A stretch of DNA of 64,000 bases, taken from the NCBI RefSeq assembly GCF_040529065.1, contig NZ_CP132343.1:3410001-3474000 (forward strand). The letters are read 5' to 3'. Every line of letters starts with the position of its first letter. Positions within the stretch are counted from its first letter, which is position 1. Shown here in pieces: positions 1 through 10,892 of this stretch. Made by a program: the position numbers and the translations under genes. Under the pieces are notes generated by a model. That model searched no databases. It saw nothing but the letters and a program-made list of their open reading frames with translations, and was not told where the DNA came from. Source of the stretch: Xanthomonas sacchari. GTDB taxonomy: Bacteria; Pseudomonadota; Gammaproteobacteria; Xanthomonadales; Xanthomonadaceae.

Positions 1-1105
1 CGACGCGGAGTTCGCCGGGGTCGGGGGCGAGGCGATGCGCCAGGCCGGGTGCCAGACCTGGTTCGACGCCAGCGAGCTGGCGGTGATGGGTCTGCTGGAA
101 GTGCTGCGGCACCTGCCGCGCCTGCTGAAGCTGCGCCGCGCGCTGCGCGAGCGGCTGCTGGCCTGGCGCCCGGACGTGTTCGTCGGCATCGACGCCCCCG
201 ATTTCAATCTCGGCGTGGAGCGCTGGCTGAAGCAGCGCGGGCTGCGCACCGTGCACTACGTCAGCCCGTCGGTGTGGGCTTGGCGCGAGCAGCGCGCGGC
301 CAAGATCGGCGCCAGCGCCGACCGGGTGCTGTGCCTGTTCCCGATGGAGCCGCCGATCTACGCCAGGCACGGCGTGGACGCGCGCTTCGTCGGCCACCCT
401 ATGGCCGATGCGATCGCGTTGCACGAAGACCGCGGCGCGGCGCGTGCGGCCCTGGGCGTGGCCGCCGACGTGCCGGTGCTGGCGGTGTTGCCGGGCAGCC
501 GCCTGGGCGAGATCGGCAAGCTCGGCGACACCTTCTTCGCCGCCGCCGCGCAGGTGCTGCAGCAGCTTCCGCATGCGCGCGTGCTGGTGCCGGCCGCCAA
601 TGCCGCGTGCAAGGCGCTGATCGAAGCGCAACTCGCGCGTTCGGTCTTGCCGCCGGCCGCCACCAAGGTGCTGGACGGCCACGCGCGCGCCGCGCTGCTC
701 GCCGCCGACGCGGTGCTGCTGGCCTCCGGCACCGCGACCCTGGAAGCCATGCTGGTGAAGCGGCCGATGGTGGTCGGCTACAAGGTCGCTCCGCTCACCT
801 ACCGCATCGTCAAGGCGCTGGGCCTGCTGAAGGTCGACCGCTACGCCCTGCCCAACATCCTCGCCGGCCACGACCTGGCGCCGGAACTGATGCAGGACGC
901 CTGCACCCCCGACGCGCTGGCCGCCGCGCTGCTGCACTGGCTGCGCAACCCGCAAGCGGTGGCGGCGCTGCAGCCCGAATACGAGCGCCTGCACCTGCTG
1001 CTGCGCCAGGACGCCTCGGCGCGCGCGGCCGATGCGGTGCTCGAATTGCTGGAGGGCCGGGAATCGGGAACCGGGAATCGGGAATCGACAGGAGCAACGG
1101 CATGA
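1..1105 (+). CDS. lpxB: Lipid-A-disaccharide synthase LpxB (5' truncated by window edge)
   Basis: The reading frame is open from base 2, so the start lies outside the window. LpxB (glycosyltransferase family 19) condenses UDP-2,3-diacylglucosamine with lipid X to form the lipid A disaccharide at the inner membrane. Family landmarks seen in order: [33 protein letters not shown] and [10 protein letters not shown]. The last ~16 residues ([12 protein letters not shown]...) are encoded by a GGGAATC heptad array and are not part of the normal family C-terminus. The TGA stop overlaps the rnhB ATG by 4 bp, suggesting translational coupling. Confidence 0.95.
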   Translation, partial: DAEFAGVGGEAMRQAGCQTWFDASELAVMGLLEVLRHLPRLLKLRRALRERLLAWRPDVFVGIDAPDFNLGVERWLKQRGLRTVHYVSPSVWAWREQRAAKIGASADRVLCLFPMEPPIYARHGVDARFVGHPMADAIALHEDRGAARAALGVAADVPVLAVLPGSRLGEIGKLGDTFFAAAAQVLQQLPHARVLVPAANAACKALIEAQLARSVLPPAATKVLDGHARAALLAADAVLLASGTATLEAMLVKRPMVVGYKVAPLTYRIVKALGLLKVDRYALPNILAGHDLAPELMQDACTPDALAAALLHWLRNPQAVAALQPEYERLHLLLRQDASARAADAVLELLEGRESGTGNRESTGATA

Positions 1106-1180
1106 AGCGCTCCCTTCCCCGGCCGTCGCTGCAGCAGTCGCTTTTGTCCCATTCCCCATTCCCCACTCCCGATTCCCGGC
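1056..1180. repeat. Heptad repeat element spanning the lpxB/rnhB junction
   Basis: G-arm 1056-1089 lies in the 3' end of lpxB and C-arm 1147-1180 in the 5' part of rnhB. At their outer ends 1056-1069 and 1167-1180 are exact 14-bp reverse complements. The rnhB ribosome site and ATG are in the loop. Confidence 0.88.
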
Positions 1181-1797
1181 TTTATGCCGGCGTCGACGAA
1201 GCCGGCCGCGGCCCGCTGGCCGGGCCGGTGGCGGTGGCGGCGGTGGTGTTCGATCCGGCGCGCACCCGCATCAACGGACTGGACGATTCCAAGCAGTTGA
1301 CCGCGGCGCGCCGCGAAACGCTGTACGCGCGCATCGTCGAGCGCGCGCTGGCCTGGCAGGTGGTGCTGATCGAGGCCGAGGAGATCGACCGGCTGAACAT
1401 CTACCAGGCGACCATGCTGGGCATGCGCCGTGCGGTCGAAGGCGTGGCCCACGTGGCCGGTTTCGCCCGCATCGACGGCAACCGCGTGCCCAAGGGCCTG
1501 CCCTGCGCCGCCGAGGCGCTGGTCGGCGGCGACGCCCGCGACCGCGCGATCATGGCCGCCTCGATCGTGGCCAAGGTCACCCGCGACCGGATCATGCAGC
1601 GCCTGCACGACGAACACCCGCACTACGGCTTCGACCTGCACAAGGGCTACGCCACCCCGGCGCACCTGGCGGCGCTGGCCGCGCATGGCCCCTGCATCCA
1701 CCACCGGCGCAGCTTCGCGCCGGTGCGCATGGCCCTGGCGGGCCGGGAGCCGGCCGTGGAAATTCGGGATTCGCTGGAGTCGCTGCAGCTCGCGTAG
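1102..1797 (+). CDS. rnhB: Ribonuclease HII
   Basis: 231 aa. RNase HII cleaves the RNA strand of RNA-DNA hybrids and removes misincorporated ribonucleotides. The acidic catalytic set is visible: D32/E33 in [14 protein letters not shown], the Asp of ARIDGN, and the Asp in the [13 protein letters not shown] region. The ATG at 1102 has AGGAG upstream and overlaps the lpxB stop. Residues ~16-27 ([11 protein letters not shown]) are encoded by the C-rich arm of the heptad repeat, so the N-terminus is longer than needed; a TTG at 1144 is an alternative start. An rnhB-dnaE order downstream of lpxB is common in gammaproteobacteria. Confidence 0.93.
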   Translation: MKRSLPRPSLQQSLLSHSPFPTPDSRLYAGVDEAGRGPLAGPVAVAAVVFDPARTRINGLDDSKQLTAARRETLYARIVERALAWQVVLIEAEEIDRLNIYQATMLGMRRAVEGVAHVAGFARIDGNRVPKGLPCAAEALVGGDARDRAIMAASIVAKVTRDRIMQRLHDEHPHYGFDLHKGYATPAHLAALAAHGPCIHHRRSFAPVRMALAGREPAVEIRDSLESLQLA

Positions 1798-1954
1798 ACG
1801 CGCGCACGGCACCGTCAGCATCGCGTGCGGCTCAGGAATCAGTGAGACCGCCGCGAATCCCAAATCCCGAATCCCCAATCCCCGCCCCTCGCTGTCAAGC
1901 CTTGCCCGGCTCGCCCCCCGCCGCTACCCTGCCCGGGCATCGCTCTGGTTCCGC

Positions 1955-4900
1955 ATGTCCACTTCCCGCTTCGCCCATCTGCACATCCACACCGAGTTCT
2001 CGCTGGCGGATTCGACCATCCGTGTGCCCGAGAAACCGGATCAGGCTGACCCGAAGAAAGCCAAGCAGGCCAACCTGCTCAGCCGCGCGGTGGAGCTGGA
2101 CCTGCCCGCGCTGGCGGTCACCGACCTCAACAACCTGTTCGCGCTGGTCAAGTTCTACAAGGCCGCCGAAGGCGTGGGCATCAAGCCGATCGCCGGCGCC
2201 GACCTGCTGATCGCCGACGGCACCCAGGCGCCGTGGCGGCTGACCGTGCTGTGCCGCAACCGCGACGGCTACCTCAGCCTGTCGCGGCTGCTGACCCGCG
2301 CCTGGCTGGAAGGCCACCGCAGCGAAGGCGGCGTGGCGCTGCGCCCGGAATGGCTGCAGACCGGCAGCGACAACCTGTTCGCCCTGGCCGGCCGCGAGAG
2401 CCTGGCCGGGCGCCTGGCCAGCGAAGGCCGCCACGACCTGGCCGAGCAGCAACTGGCCGACTGGCAGCGCATCTTCGGCGATGGCCTGCACCTGGAACTG
2501 ACCCGCACCGGCCGCGACGGCGAGGAGGCGTTCAACCAGTTCGCCCTGCACGCCGCCGGCACCCGCGGCCTGCCGGTGATCGCCAGCAACGACGTGCGCT
2601 TCCTGTACGCCAGCGATTTCGCCGCGCACGAGGCGCGTGTGTGCATCTCCTCCGGCCGCGTGCTCGACGACCCCAAGCGCCCGCGCGACTACAGCGACCA
2701 GCAATACCTGAAGTCGGCCGAAGAGATGGCCGCGCTGTTCGCCGACATCCCCGACGCGATCGACAACACCCTGGCGCTGGCGCAACGCTGCAACATCGAG
2801 ATGCAGCTGGGCACCTACTTCCTGCCCGCCTACCCGGTGCCCGACGACGAGACGCTGGACAGCTGGATCCGCAGCCAGTCGCGCGACGGCCTGGCCGCGC
2901 GCCTGGAGAAGAACCCGCTGGCGCCCGGCAAGACCCGCCAGGACTACGTGGACCGGCTCGAGTTCGAGCTGGACACCATCATCAAGATGGGCTTCCCCGG
3001 CTACTTCCTGATCGTGGCCGACTTCATCCAGTGGGGCAAGAATCAGGGCATCCCGATCGGCCCGGGCCGCGGTTCCGGTGCCGGTTCGCTGGTGGCGTGG
3101 GCGCTGCAGATCACCGACCTGGATCCGCTGCCGTACAACCTGCTGTTCGAGCGCTTCCTCAACCCGGAACGCGTGTCGATGCCCGACTTCGACATCGACT
3201 TCTGCATGGATCGCCGCGACGAGGTGATCGACTACGTGGCGCGCAAGTACGGCCGCGACCGGGTCAGCCAGATCATCACCTACGGCACCATGGCGGCCAA
3301 GGCGGTGGTGCGCGACTGCGGGCGCGTGCTCGGCTTCCCGTACGGCCTGGTCGACGGCGTCGCCAAGCTGATCCCCAACATCCTCGGCATCACGCTGAAG
3401 GATGCGATGGGCGAAGGCAAGGACAGCGAGATGGCCTCGCCGGAGCTGATCCAGCGCTACCAGGCCGAGGACGACGTCCGCGATCTGATGGACCTGGCGC
3501 GGCAGCTCGAGGACCTGACCCGCAACGCCGGCAAGCACGCCGGCGGCGTGGTGATCGCGCCGACGCCGCTGTCCGATTTCTGCCCGCTGTTCGCCGAACA
3601 CGACGTCGACAACTTCGGCAAGAACCCGGTCACCCAGTTCGACAAGGACGACGTCGAGCAGGTCGGCCTGGTCAAGTTCGACTTCCTCGGCCTGCGTACC
3701 CTGACCATCATCGACTGGGCGGTGAAGGCGATCAACGTGCGCCACGCGCGCGCCGGCATTCCGCCGGTGGAGATCGCCGCGATCCCGCTCGACGACGCGC
3801 CGACCTACAAGGGCATCTTCGCCTCGGGCAACACCGGCGCGGTGTTCCAGTTCGAATCCTCGGGCATGCGCCGGCTGCTGAAGGACGCCCGCCCCGACCG
3901 CTTCGAGGATCTCATCGCGCTGGTGTCGCTGTACCGCCCCGGCCCGATGGACCTGATTCCCTCGTTCAACGCGCGCAAGCACGGGCAGGAGGAGATCGTC
4001 TATCCCGATCCGCGCACCGAAGCGATCCTGAAGGACACCTACGGCATCATGGTGTACCAGGAGCAGGTGATGCAGATGGCGCAGATCGTCGGCGGCTACT
4101 CGCTGGGCGGCGCCGACCTGCTGCGCCGCGCGATGGGCAAGAAGGTGCCGGCGGAAATGGCCAAGCACCGCGAGATCTTCCGCGAGGGTGCGGCCAAGGG
4201 CGGCGTCGGCGAGGCCAAGGCCGACGAAATCTTCGACCTGATGGAGAAGTTCGCCGGCTACGGCTTCAACAAGTCGCACGCCGCCGCCTACGCGCTGGTC
4301 AGCTACCAAACCGCGTGGCTGAAACGCCATTACCCGGCTGAGTTCATGGCGGCCACGCTGTCGTCGGACATGGACAACACCGACAAGGTGGTCGGCTTCC
4401 TCGACGAGGTGCGCAACCTCGGCCTGACCGTGCTGCCGCCGCGCATCAACGCCTCGGCCTACATGTTCGAGGCGGCCACGCCGGACACCATCCAGTACGG
4501 CCTGGGCGCGATCAAGGGCGTGGGCCGCGGCGCCTGCGAGGCGATCGTGGCCGAGCGCGAGCGCGGCGGCGAGTACGCCTCGCTGCTGGATTTCTGCACC
4601 CGCGTGGAATCGGCCAAGCTCAACAAGCGCACCCTCGAGGCGATGATCAACGCCGGCGCGATGGATGGGCTGGGCGCCAACCGCGCCACGCTGATGCTGC
4701 AGCTGCCGGAGGTGATGAAGGCCACCGAGCAGATGGCGCGCGAGCGCGCTTCCGGGCAGAACTCGCTGTTCGGCGGCGCCGACACCAGCGCCCCGGCGCT
4801 GCGCCTGGACCTGCCGGAAAGCAAGGAATGGCCGCTGGGCCAGTTGCTGGCCGGCGAGCGCGAGACGCTGGGCTTCTACCTCAGCGGCCATCCGTTCGAT

Positions 4901-5542
4901 CCGTACCGCGACGAAGTGCGCGAACTGGTCGGCTGCGACCTGAGCGCGCTGGAGAAGATCTGCGCGCAATCCGGCGGCGGTCGCGGTGGCGGCGGCGATG
5001 GCGAGAAGCGCGCGTGGCGCCCGGAGGTCAGCGCGATCCTCGCCGGCCAGGTGGTCGGCGTGCGCCGCAAGGGCGACAGCCAGGTGTTCGTGCAACTGGA
5101 GGACGGCCGCGGCCGCATCGAGTGCAGCGCGTTCTCCGACGCCATCGCCGAGTTCGGCCACCTGCTGACCCGCGACCGCATCCTCATCGTCAAGGGCGGC
5201 GTGCGCGAGGACGAATTCAACGGCGGCTACGCGATGCGCATCCGCCAGTGCTGGGACTACGAACAGATCTGCACGCACCACGCGCAGCGCCTGTCGCTGC
5301 GCCTGGACCTGCGCCAGCGCAGCGCCTGGCCGCGTATCGACGGCCTGCTCGCCCGCCACCGCCCGGGCAAGACCCCCCTGCGCCTGGACCTGCTGCTGCA
5401 GTCGGCGCAGGGCGGCATCGCCGGCATGCTCGACCTCAACGGCAGCCATTCGGTGCGCGTGGACCCGCAACTGCTGGACGCCCTGCGCGGCGACCCGGCG
5501 GTGCGCGCGGTGAAGGTCAAGTACAGCCCGCCATGGGCGTGA
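1955..5542 (+). CDS. dnaE: DNA polymerase III alpha subunit
   Basis: 1195 aa, normal for a proteobacterial DnaE. This is the replicative polymerase catalytic subunit, working with epsilon and the beta clamp. The PHP domain opens with HLHIHTEFS near residue 8. The catalytic PDFDIDF motif is at residues 410-416. The helix-hairpin-helix region and the OB fold (VSAILAGQVVGVRRKGDSQ, about residue 1025) follow near the C-terminus. A Gly-rich linker (SGGGRGGGGDG, about residue 1010) precedes the OB fold. The ATG at 1955 starts MSTSRFAHLHIHTEFS, matching the family N-terminus; the frame is open further upstream but that part is not conserved-looking. Confidence 0.97.
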   Translation: MSTSRFAHLHIHTEFSLADSTIRVPEKPDQADPKKAKQANLLSRAVELDLPALAVTDLNNLFALVKFYKAAEGVGIKPIAGADLLIADGTQAPWRLTVLCRNRDGYLSLSRLLTRAWLEGHRSEGGVALRPEWLQTGSDNLFALAGRESLAGRLASEGRHDLAEQQLADWQRIFGDGLHLELTRTGRDGEEAFNQFALHAAGTRGLPVIASNDVRFLYASDFAAHEARVCISSGRVLDDPKRPRDYSDQQYLKSAEEMAALFADIPDAIDNTLALAQRCNIEMQLGTYFLPAYPVPDDETLDSWIRSQSRDGLAARLEKNPLAPGKTRQDYVDRLEFELDTIIKMGFPGYFLIVADFIQWGKNQGIPIGPGRGSGAGSLVAWALQITDLDPLPYNLLFERFLNPERVSMPDFDIDFCMDRRDEVIDYVARKYGRDRVSQIITYGTMAAKAVVRDCGRVLGFPYGLVDGVAKLIPNILGITLKDAMGEGKDSEMASPELIQRYQAEDDVRDLMDLARQLEDLTRNAGKHAGGVVIAPTPLSDFCPLFAEHDVDNFGKNPVTQFDKDDVEQVGLVKFDFLGLRTLTIIDWAVKAINVRHARAGIPPVEIAAIPLDDAPTYKGIFASGNTGAVFQFESSGMRRLLKDARPDRFEDLIALVSLYRPGPMDLIPSFNARKHGQEEIVYPDPRTEAILKDTYGIMVYQEQVMQMAQIVGGYSLGGADLLRRAMGKKVPAEMAKHREIFREGAAKGGVGEAKADEIFDLMEKFAGYGFNKSHAAAYALVSYQTAWLKRHYPAEFMAATLSSDMDNTDKVVGFLDEVRNLGLTVLPPRINASAYMFEAATPDTIQYGLGAIKGVGRGACEAIVAERERGGEYASLLDFCTRVESAKLNKRTLEAMINAGAMDGLGANRATLMLQLPEVMKATEQMARERASGQNSLFGGADTSAPALRLDLPESKEWPLGQLLAGERETLGFYLSGHPFDPYRDEVRELVGCDLSALEKICAQSGGGRGGGGDGEKRAWRPEVSAILAGQVVGVRRKGDSQVFVQLEDGRGRIECSAFSDAIAEFGHLLTRDRILIVKGGVREDEFNGGYAMRIRQCWDYEQICTHHAQRLSLRLDLRQRSAWPRIDGLLARHRPGKTPLRLDLLLQSAQGGIAGMLDLNGSHSVRVDPQLLDALRGDPAVRAVKVKYSPPWA

Positions 5543-5660
5543 GCCGGGAATGGAGAATCGGGAATCGGGAATCGGAAAAGCCGGCCTCCCGGCAATGGTG
5601 AGGATCGCAAGGAATCGCCCCGCTCTTCCGATTCCCCATTCCCGATTCCCCATTCACGGC
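5543..5660. repeat. Heptad repeat element between dnaE and accA
   Basis: G-arm 5550-5574 (GGGAATCGGGAATCGG) starts right after the dnaE stop; the centre has AAAAGCCGG; C-arm 5626-5657 (GATTCCCCATTCCC). Pairing is imperfect but long. Confidence 0.88.
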
Positions 5661-5740
5661 TTTTCCCCCGTTCCCCCCCGTACGGGCCACACACCCGCAT
5701 TCGGCTAAACTCCTCCGCTTCACGTTCTCCACGGCTTCCA

Positions 5741-6700
5741 ATGAACCCGAACTACCTCGACTTCGAGCAACCCATCGCCGATCTGGAAGCCAAGATCCAG
5801 GAACTGCGCAGTGCCAGCACCGGTCCGGCGGTCAACGTCGATGCCGAGGTCAGCGCGCTGGAAGACAAGCTGCGGGTGCGCACGGCACAGATCTTCCGCG
5901 ACCTGTCCTCGTGGCAGATCTCGCAGCTGGCGCGGCATCCGCAGCGCCCGTACACGCTGGACTACATCAACGTGTTCTGCGACGAGTTCCAGGAACTGGC
6001 CGGCGACCGCGCGTTCGCCGACGACAAGGCCATCGTCGGCGGCCTGGGCCGCATCGACGGCCGCGCGGTGGTGATCATCGGCCATCAGAAGGGCCGCGAC
6101 ACCAAGAGCAAGATCGCGCGCAATTTCGGCATGCCGCGCCCGGAGGGCTACCGCAAGGCGCTGCGCCTGATGAAGCTGGCCGAGCGCTTCAAGCTGCCGC
6201 TGCTGACCTTCATCGACACCCCCGGCGCCTACCCCGGCATTGGCGCCGAGGAGCGCGGCCAGAGCGAGGCGATCGCGCGCAACCTGCTGGAAATGGCCGA
6301 ACTGAAGGTGCCGGTGATCTGCACCGTGATCGGCGAAGGCGGCTCCGGCGGCGCGCTGGCGATCGGCGTGGGCGACCGTACCCTGATGCTGGAATACGGC
6401 ACCTACTCGGTGATCTCGCCGGAAGGCTGCGCCTCGATCCTGTGGAAGGACGCGTCCAAGGCCAAGGACGCCGCCGAGCAACTCGGCCTGACCGCCAAGC
6501 GCCTGTCCGCGCTGGGCCTGGTCGACAAGGTGATCCGCGAACCGATCGGCGGCGCCCACCGCAACCCCACGCAGATGGCCAAGCGCCTGAAGGCGGTCCT
6601 GCTCAACGAACTGGACGCCCTGGAACAGCTGCCGATCGCGCAACTGCTGCAGAAGCGCTACGAGCGCCTGCGTAGCTACGGCGCTTACGAGACGGCGTGA
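5741..6700 (+). CDS. accA: Acetyl-CoA carboxylase carboxyltransferase subunit alpha
   Basis: 319 aa, full length. AccA with AccD transfers the carboxyl group from carboxybiotin to acetyl-CoA, making malonyl-CoA for fatty acid synthesis. Recognisable segments are [14 protein letters not shown] at the start, [34 protein letters not shown], the oxyanion-forming [15 protein letters not shown], and [15 protein letters not shown]. The dnaE-accA order is conserved in gammaproteobacteria. A heptad repeat lies on each side of the gene. Confidence 0.97.
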   Translation: MNPNYLDFEQPIADLEAKIQELRSASTGPAVNVDAEVSALEDKLRVRTAQIFRDLSSWQISQLARHPQRPYTLDYINVFCDEFQELAGDRAFADDKAIVGGLGRIDGRAVVIIGHQKGRDTKSKIARNFGMPRPEGYRKALRLMKLAERFKLPLLTFIDTPGAYPGIGAEERGQSEAIARNLLEMAELKVPVICTVIGEGGSGGALAIGVGDRTLMLEYGTYSVISPEGCASILWKDASKAKDAAEQLGLTAKRLSALGLVDKVIREPIGGAHRNPTQMAKRLKAVLLNELDALEQLPIAQLLQKRYERLRSYGAYETA

Positions 6701-6720
6701 TCGCAGCGGCGTAGCCGCTG

Positions 6721-6858
6721 CGGGGGAATCGGGAATGGGGAATGGGAAAAGCCGGCCGCCTCGGCTGTGACACGTGAGGGCAAATCCGGCTCGCGCGCTA
6801 ACAGCTAGCGTTGCGCCGCTTTACCGATTCCCGCCTCCCCATTCCCCATTCCCGGCCT
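6721..6858. repeat. Heptad repeat element between accA and hemJ
   Basis: G-arm 6721-6748, core AAAAGCCGGCCGCC, and C-arm 6825-6855 flank a ~75-nt centre, filling the convergent accA/hemJ gap. Confidence 0.88.
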
Positions 6859-6861
6859 CAA

Positions 6862-7317
6862 TCAAAACGGCTTCGCCAGCACCAGCCAGATCACCACCAG
6901 CAGTGCCAGCACCGGCACCTCGTTGAACAGGCGCAGGGCGCGCGAGGACGGCAGCGCGCCGGCCTGGCCGACGCGCTTGAGCCAGCGGCCGGTGAAGATG
7001 TAGTAGGCCAGCATCAACGCGACCAGGCCGAGTTTGGCGTGCAGCCAGCCGCTGTGGCCGGGCGCGACCATGGTCGGGAAGTCCGGCAGCACCTTGTAGC
7101 CCAGCCACAGGGTCAGCCCCAGCAGCAGCGCCAGGCCGAACATGCTGTGGCCGAAGCGGTACAGGCGCCGTCCCATCAGCGCCAGGCGCTCCTGCACCTG
7201 CGGCTGGCCCGCGCTCTCGGCGATGTTGACCAGGATCCGCGGCAGGTAGAACACCGCCGCCATCCATGCGATCACGAACAGCAGATGCAGGGACTTGATC
7301 CACAGGTAGAGTTGCAT
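6862..7317 (-). CDS. hemJ: HemJ/CopD-family membrane protein (probable protoporphyrinogen oxidase)
   Basis: 151 aa with four hydrophobic segments. The first segment, KSLHLLFVIAWMAAVFYLPR, matches the HemJ (UPF0093) signature with its conserved His and the FYLPR motif. HemJ oxidises protoporphyrinogen IX in bacteria lacking HemG and HemY, acting in the inner membrane. The start at 7317 (MQLYLWIKSLH) gives the family length; an in-frame upstream start would add a non-hydrophobic leader. It faces the methyltransferase gene divergently with only about 80 bp between them. The function is a family inference. Confidence 0.8.
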   Translation of the reverse strand: MQLYLWIKSLHLLFVIAWMAAVFYLPRILVNIAESAGQPQVQERLALMGRRLYRFGHSMFGLALLLGLTLWLGYKVLPDFPTMVAPGHSGWLHAKLGLVALMLAYYIFTGRWLKRVGQAGALPSSRALRLFNEVPVLALLVVIWLVLAKPF

Positions 7318-7398
7318 GCGCTGGCTCCAGGTTGCTGGCGTAGGATGTGCGGCCATTTTCGCCGATTCGTCCGGCGCCCGCACGGACCACACGCCCGC

Positions 7399-8004
7399 AT
7401 GGACAAACAGTACGACGCCGACTACTTCCAACGCTGGTATCGCCGCGACGGCATCGGCGACGCGGCGCGCCTGGCGCGCAAGGTCGCGCTCGCCGTGGCC
7501 CAGGCCGAGTACTACCTGGAACGGCCGATCCGCAGCGTGCTCGACATCGGCTGCGGTGAGGGCGCCTGGCGCGCGCCGCTGCTCAAGCTGCGGCCGAAAC
7601 TGCGCTATCTCGGCTTCGACAGCAGCGACTACGCCGTTGCCCGCTACGGCCGCCACCGCAACCTGCACCCGGCGCGCTTCGGCGATTTCGCCTGGCTGCG
7701 GCCGTGCGCGCCGGTGGACCTGCTGGTGTGCTCGGACGTGCTGCACTACGTGCCCAGCCGCGAACTGCGCCAGGGCCTGCCCGGCCTGGTGGAGTTGTGC
7801 GGCGGCGTGGCGTTCCTGGAGACCTTCGCCGCCGAAGACGACTTCGACGGCGACCACGCCGGCTTCCAGCCCCGCGCGGCGCGCTGGTACCGGCGCCAGT
7901 TCGGTGCGCTCGGGCTGCGCCCGGTGGGCAGTCATTGCTGGCTGGCGCCAGCGCTGGCGGGGGATGCGGCGGCCCTGGAGACGATTGGTCTGGTGCCCCA
8001 TTAA
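7399..8004 (+). CDS. Class I SAM-dependent methyltransferase, substrate unknown
   Basis: 201 aa. The Rossmann-fold motif I is VLDIGCGEGAW (about residues 45-55), followed by LRYLGFDSSDYA (motif II) and DLLVCSDVLHYV (motif IV), so SAM binding is well supported. The methylated substrate cannot be read from the sequence. ATG 7399 is the first start giving a compact methyltransferase. The gene is monocistronic by spacing; phaZ starts 63 bp downstream. Confidence 0.8.
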   Translation: MDKQYDADYFQRWYRRDGIGDAARLARKVALAVAQAEYYLERPIRSVLDIGCGEGAWRAPLLKLRPKLRYLGFDSSDYAVARYGRHRNLHPARFGDFAWLRPCAPVDLLVCSDVLHYVPSRELRQGLPGLVELCGGVAFLETFAAEDDFDGDHAGFQPRAARWYRRQFGALGLRPVGSHCWLAPALAGDAAALETIGLVPH

Positions 8005-8067
8005 GGTGCAAACCGCGCGGATGCGTTATGCTGCACGGCAGCATACGCTCAGAATGGAAACACCGGC

Positions 8068-9378
<1,311 letters not shown>

Positions 9379-9386
9379 GCGGCATC

Positions 9387-9414
9387 TCGCCCGCGGCGAC
9401 CCCGCCGCGGGCGA
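9387..9414. terminator. GC-rich hairpin between convergent genes
   Basis: The 50-bp gap between phaZ (+) and the HAAS protein gene (-) contains a perfect 11-bp inverted repeat (9387-9397 with 9404-9414, loop GACCCC). There is no T-run on either side, so it is at best a factor-assisted or weak bidirectional terminator. Confidence 0.45.
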
Positions 9415-9429
9415 TCGTGCATCAGGACA

Positions 9430-10359
9430 TCAGGGCGCCTCGCTGCGCACCAGCAGGTGCTTGGCGAGCAGGCCATGCGCCTTGCCGAAGCCGCGCGACA
9501 GGTGCAGGGTGACGAAGAACAGCGCTGCGCCCAGCACGCTGGCCAGCAGCAACGGCAGCCACGCCTCGCTGCCGATCCAGTGCAGCGGACCGACATGAAC
9601 GGTCAGATCCGCGACATCCGGGGCAAACAGCGCAGCAGGCGCCAGCAGCATCAGCAGCGAGGTACTCAGCAAGGCCGCGAAGACCGTGAAGTAGAAGATC
9701 CCCAGCGGCAGCATCAGCAGGAAATACAGCATCGTGGTCCAGGTGCGCGCATCGGTGAACATCTGCCCGATGCGCTGCAGCCACGGCTGTTCGGGGGCGC
9801 TGTACAGCGGCCGGCGTGGCATGCGCTCGCCCAGCAGGACTTCCACCACGCGGCCCTCCACCAGCGACAGCAGCCGCACCGAACCGAAGAACAGCACCAG
9901 CAGCGGCACGCCGACGATCAGGATCAGCAAGCCCGCCGACACGCTGACGCCGGTGACCAGCCAGGTGAAGTAGAAGATGCCGGTGACCAGCGACAGCAGC
10001 ATGTAGAACAGGCTGCCGTAGGCGCGCGGGTCGGCGACCACGCCGAAGAAGCGGCCGAGCAACGATTTGCGCTTGGGCGGCGCCGGCGGCTTCAGCGCGC
10101 GGCTGACCGTGACCTCGGTATCGCGGTAGATCTCGGCCACCTCCTCCGGTGCGCCGTAGCTGCCGGCGACGCCGGCGATGACCTCGGCCTCGCTCTTGCC
10201 CGGCTGCTCGGCCAGTTCCGAACGCAGGTATTCCTCCGCGTCGTACAGCGCGTCCTGGATCAGCGCCGGGTCGGCGCCGCCCAATGCCGCACGCAGTTGC
10301 GCCAGGTAGTCGGGAATGGTGGTCGGCAAGGGCCGCGGTGCGGTGTGTGCGCTGCTCAT
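9430..10359 (-). CDS. HAAS domain plus sensor-like membrane protein
   Basis: 309 aa. Residues ~15-70 (DYLAQLRAALGG...YDAEEYLRSEL) look like the HAAS/DUF1700 helical domain found in proteins controlled by PadR regulators. The rest holds two paired-TM blocks (around YFTWLVTGVSVSAGLLILIV and FYFTVFAALLSTSLLML) of the putative-sensor type, including the conserved-looking RLLSLVEGRVVEVLLG. There is no kinase domain. Its ATG overlaps the padR stop by 4 bp, so the two form one operon. The signal sensed is unknown; an envelope role is an inference. Confidence 0.72.
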   Translation of the reverse strand: MSSAHTAPRPLPTTIPDYLAQLRAALGGADPALIQDALYDAEEYLRSELAEQPGKSEAEVIAGVAGSYGAPEEVAEIYRDTEVTVSRALKPPAPPKRKSLLGRFFGVVADPRAYGSLFYMLLSLVTGIFYFTWLVTGVSVSAGLLILIVGVPLLVLFFGSVRLLSLVEGRVVEVLLGERMPRRPLYSAPEQPWLQRIGQMFTDARTWTTMLYFLLMLPLGIFYFTVFAALLSTSLLMLLAPAALFAPDVADLTVHVGPLHWIGSEAWLPLLLASVLGAALFFVTLHLSRGFGKAHGLLAKHLLVRSEAP

Positions 10360-10721
10360 TCTGAAATCCCCTTCAGCACGGAATCGACGGAATCGCGGGT
10401 GGCGCGCCACGCCGCGGCCCATTGCCGCAGCGTGGAAAGACCCACCGCGGTGATGCGGTAGTAACGCCGTGGCGGCCCGGCCACCGACGGCTCGACATGG
10501 CTGGACAGCAACCCCGCCGCCTCCAGGTTGCGCAGTACCGGGTACAGCGCGCTCTGCTTGCCGCTGAGCACGCCCTCGCCCACCTGCTCCATGCGCTTGG
10601 CGATCAGATAGCCGTACAGCGGCGCCTCGGCGGCGGCCAGCACCGCCAGCAGGGCCAGCGACACGGTGCCGGCGCTCAGCTCCTTCTGGAATTTCTTCAG
10701 CTGCGCATCCGGCTCGACCAT
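10356..10721 (-). CDS. PadR-family transcriptional regulator
   Basis: 121 aa. The PadR winged-helix is visible: ELSAGTVSLALLAVLAAAEAPLYGYLIAKRM, then SALYPVLRNLEAAGLLSSH, then the wing PRRYYRIT. PadR proteins repress an operon that usually includes themselves. ATG 10721 is preferred because GAGGGG sits about 4 nt upstream; a GTG at 10733 would overlap the inverted repeat described next. It is co-transcribed with the HAAS membrane gene and divergent from the XVIPCD gene. Confidence 0.85.
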   Translation of the reverse strand: MVEPDAQLKKFQKELSAGTVSLALLAVLAAAEAPLYGYLIAKRMEQVGEGVLSGKQSALYPVLRNLEAAGLLSSHVEPSVAGPPRRYYRITAVGLSTLRQWAAAWRATRDSVDSVLKGISE

Positions 10722-10730
10722 GGCGCCCCT

Positions 10731-10755
10731 CACTAGGTTGAAGTGGATACTAGTG
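10731..10755. promoter_or_regulatory. Candidate PadR operator in the padR/XVIPCD divergent region
   Basis: CACTAG and CTAGTG form a 6-bp inverted repeat separated by 13 bp, just upstream of the padR ATG. The location fits an autoregulatory operator and could also affect the gene starting at 10893. The arms are short, so chance occurrence is possible. Confidence 0.35.
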
Positions 10756-10892
10756 CAGAGTTCGACATAGTCCCTGTGCCGTTGGTCATAGGCACCGCTC
10801 CCGCTGGCGTTCCCGGCGACAAACGTTTCGGCAACACCGCGCTGACTACACTGCGGGACCTTCCTTTGTGCATGCCATCCAGGAGGTCACGC

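Noticed and set aside
1895-5653. A 1252-codon open frame antisense to dnaE
   Set aside because: It mirrors dnaE codon phase in GC-rich DNA, has low-complexity composition and no recognisable motif.
10743-10892. A 50-codon upstream extension of the XVIPCD gene
   Set aside because: It would overlap the padR operator region and lacks a ribosome site, whereas AGGAGG precedes the ATG at 10893.
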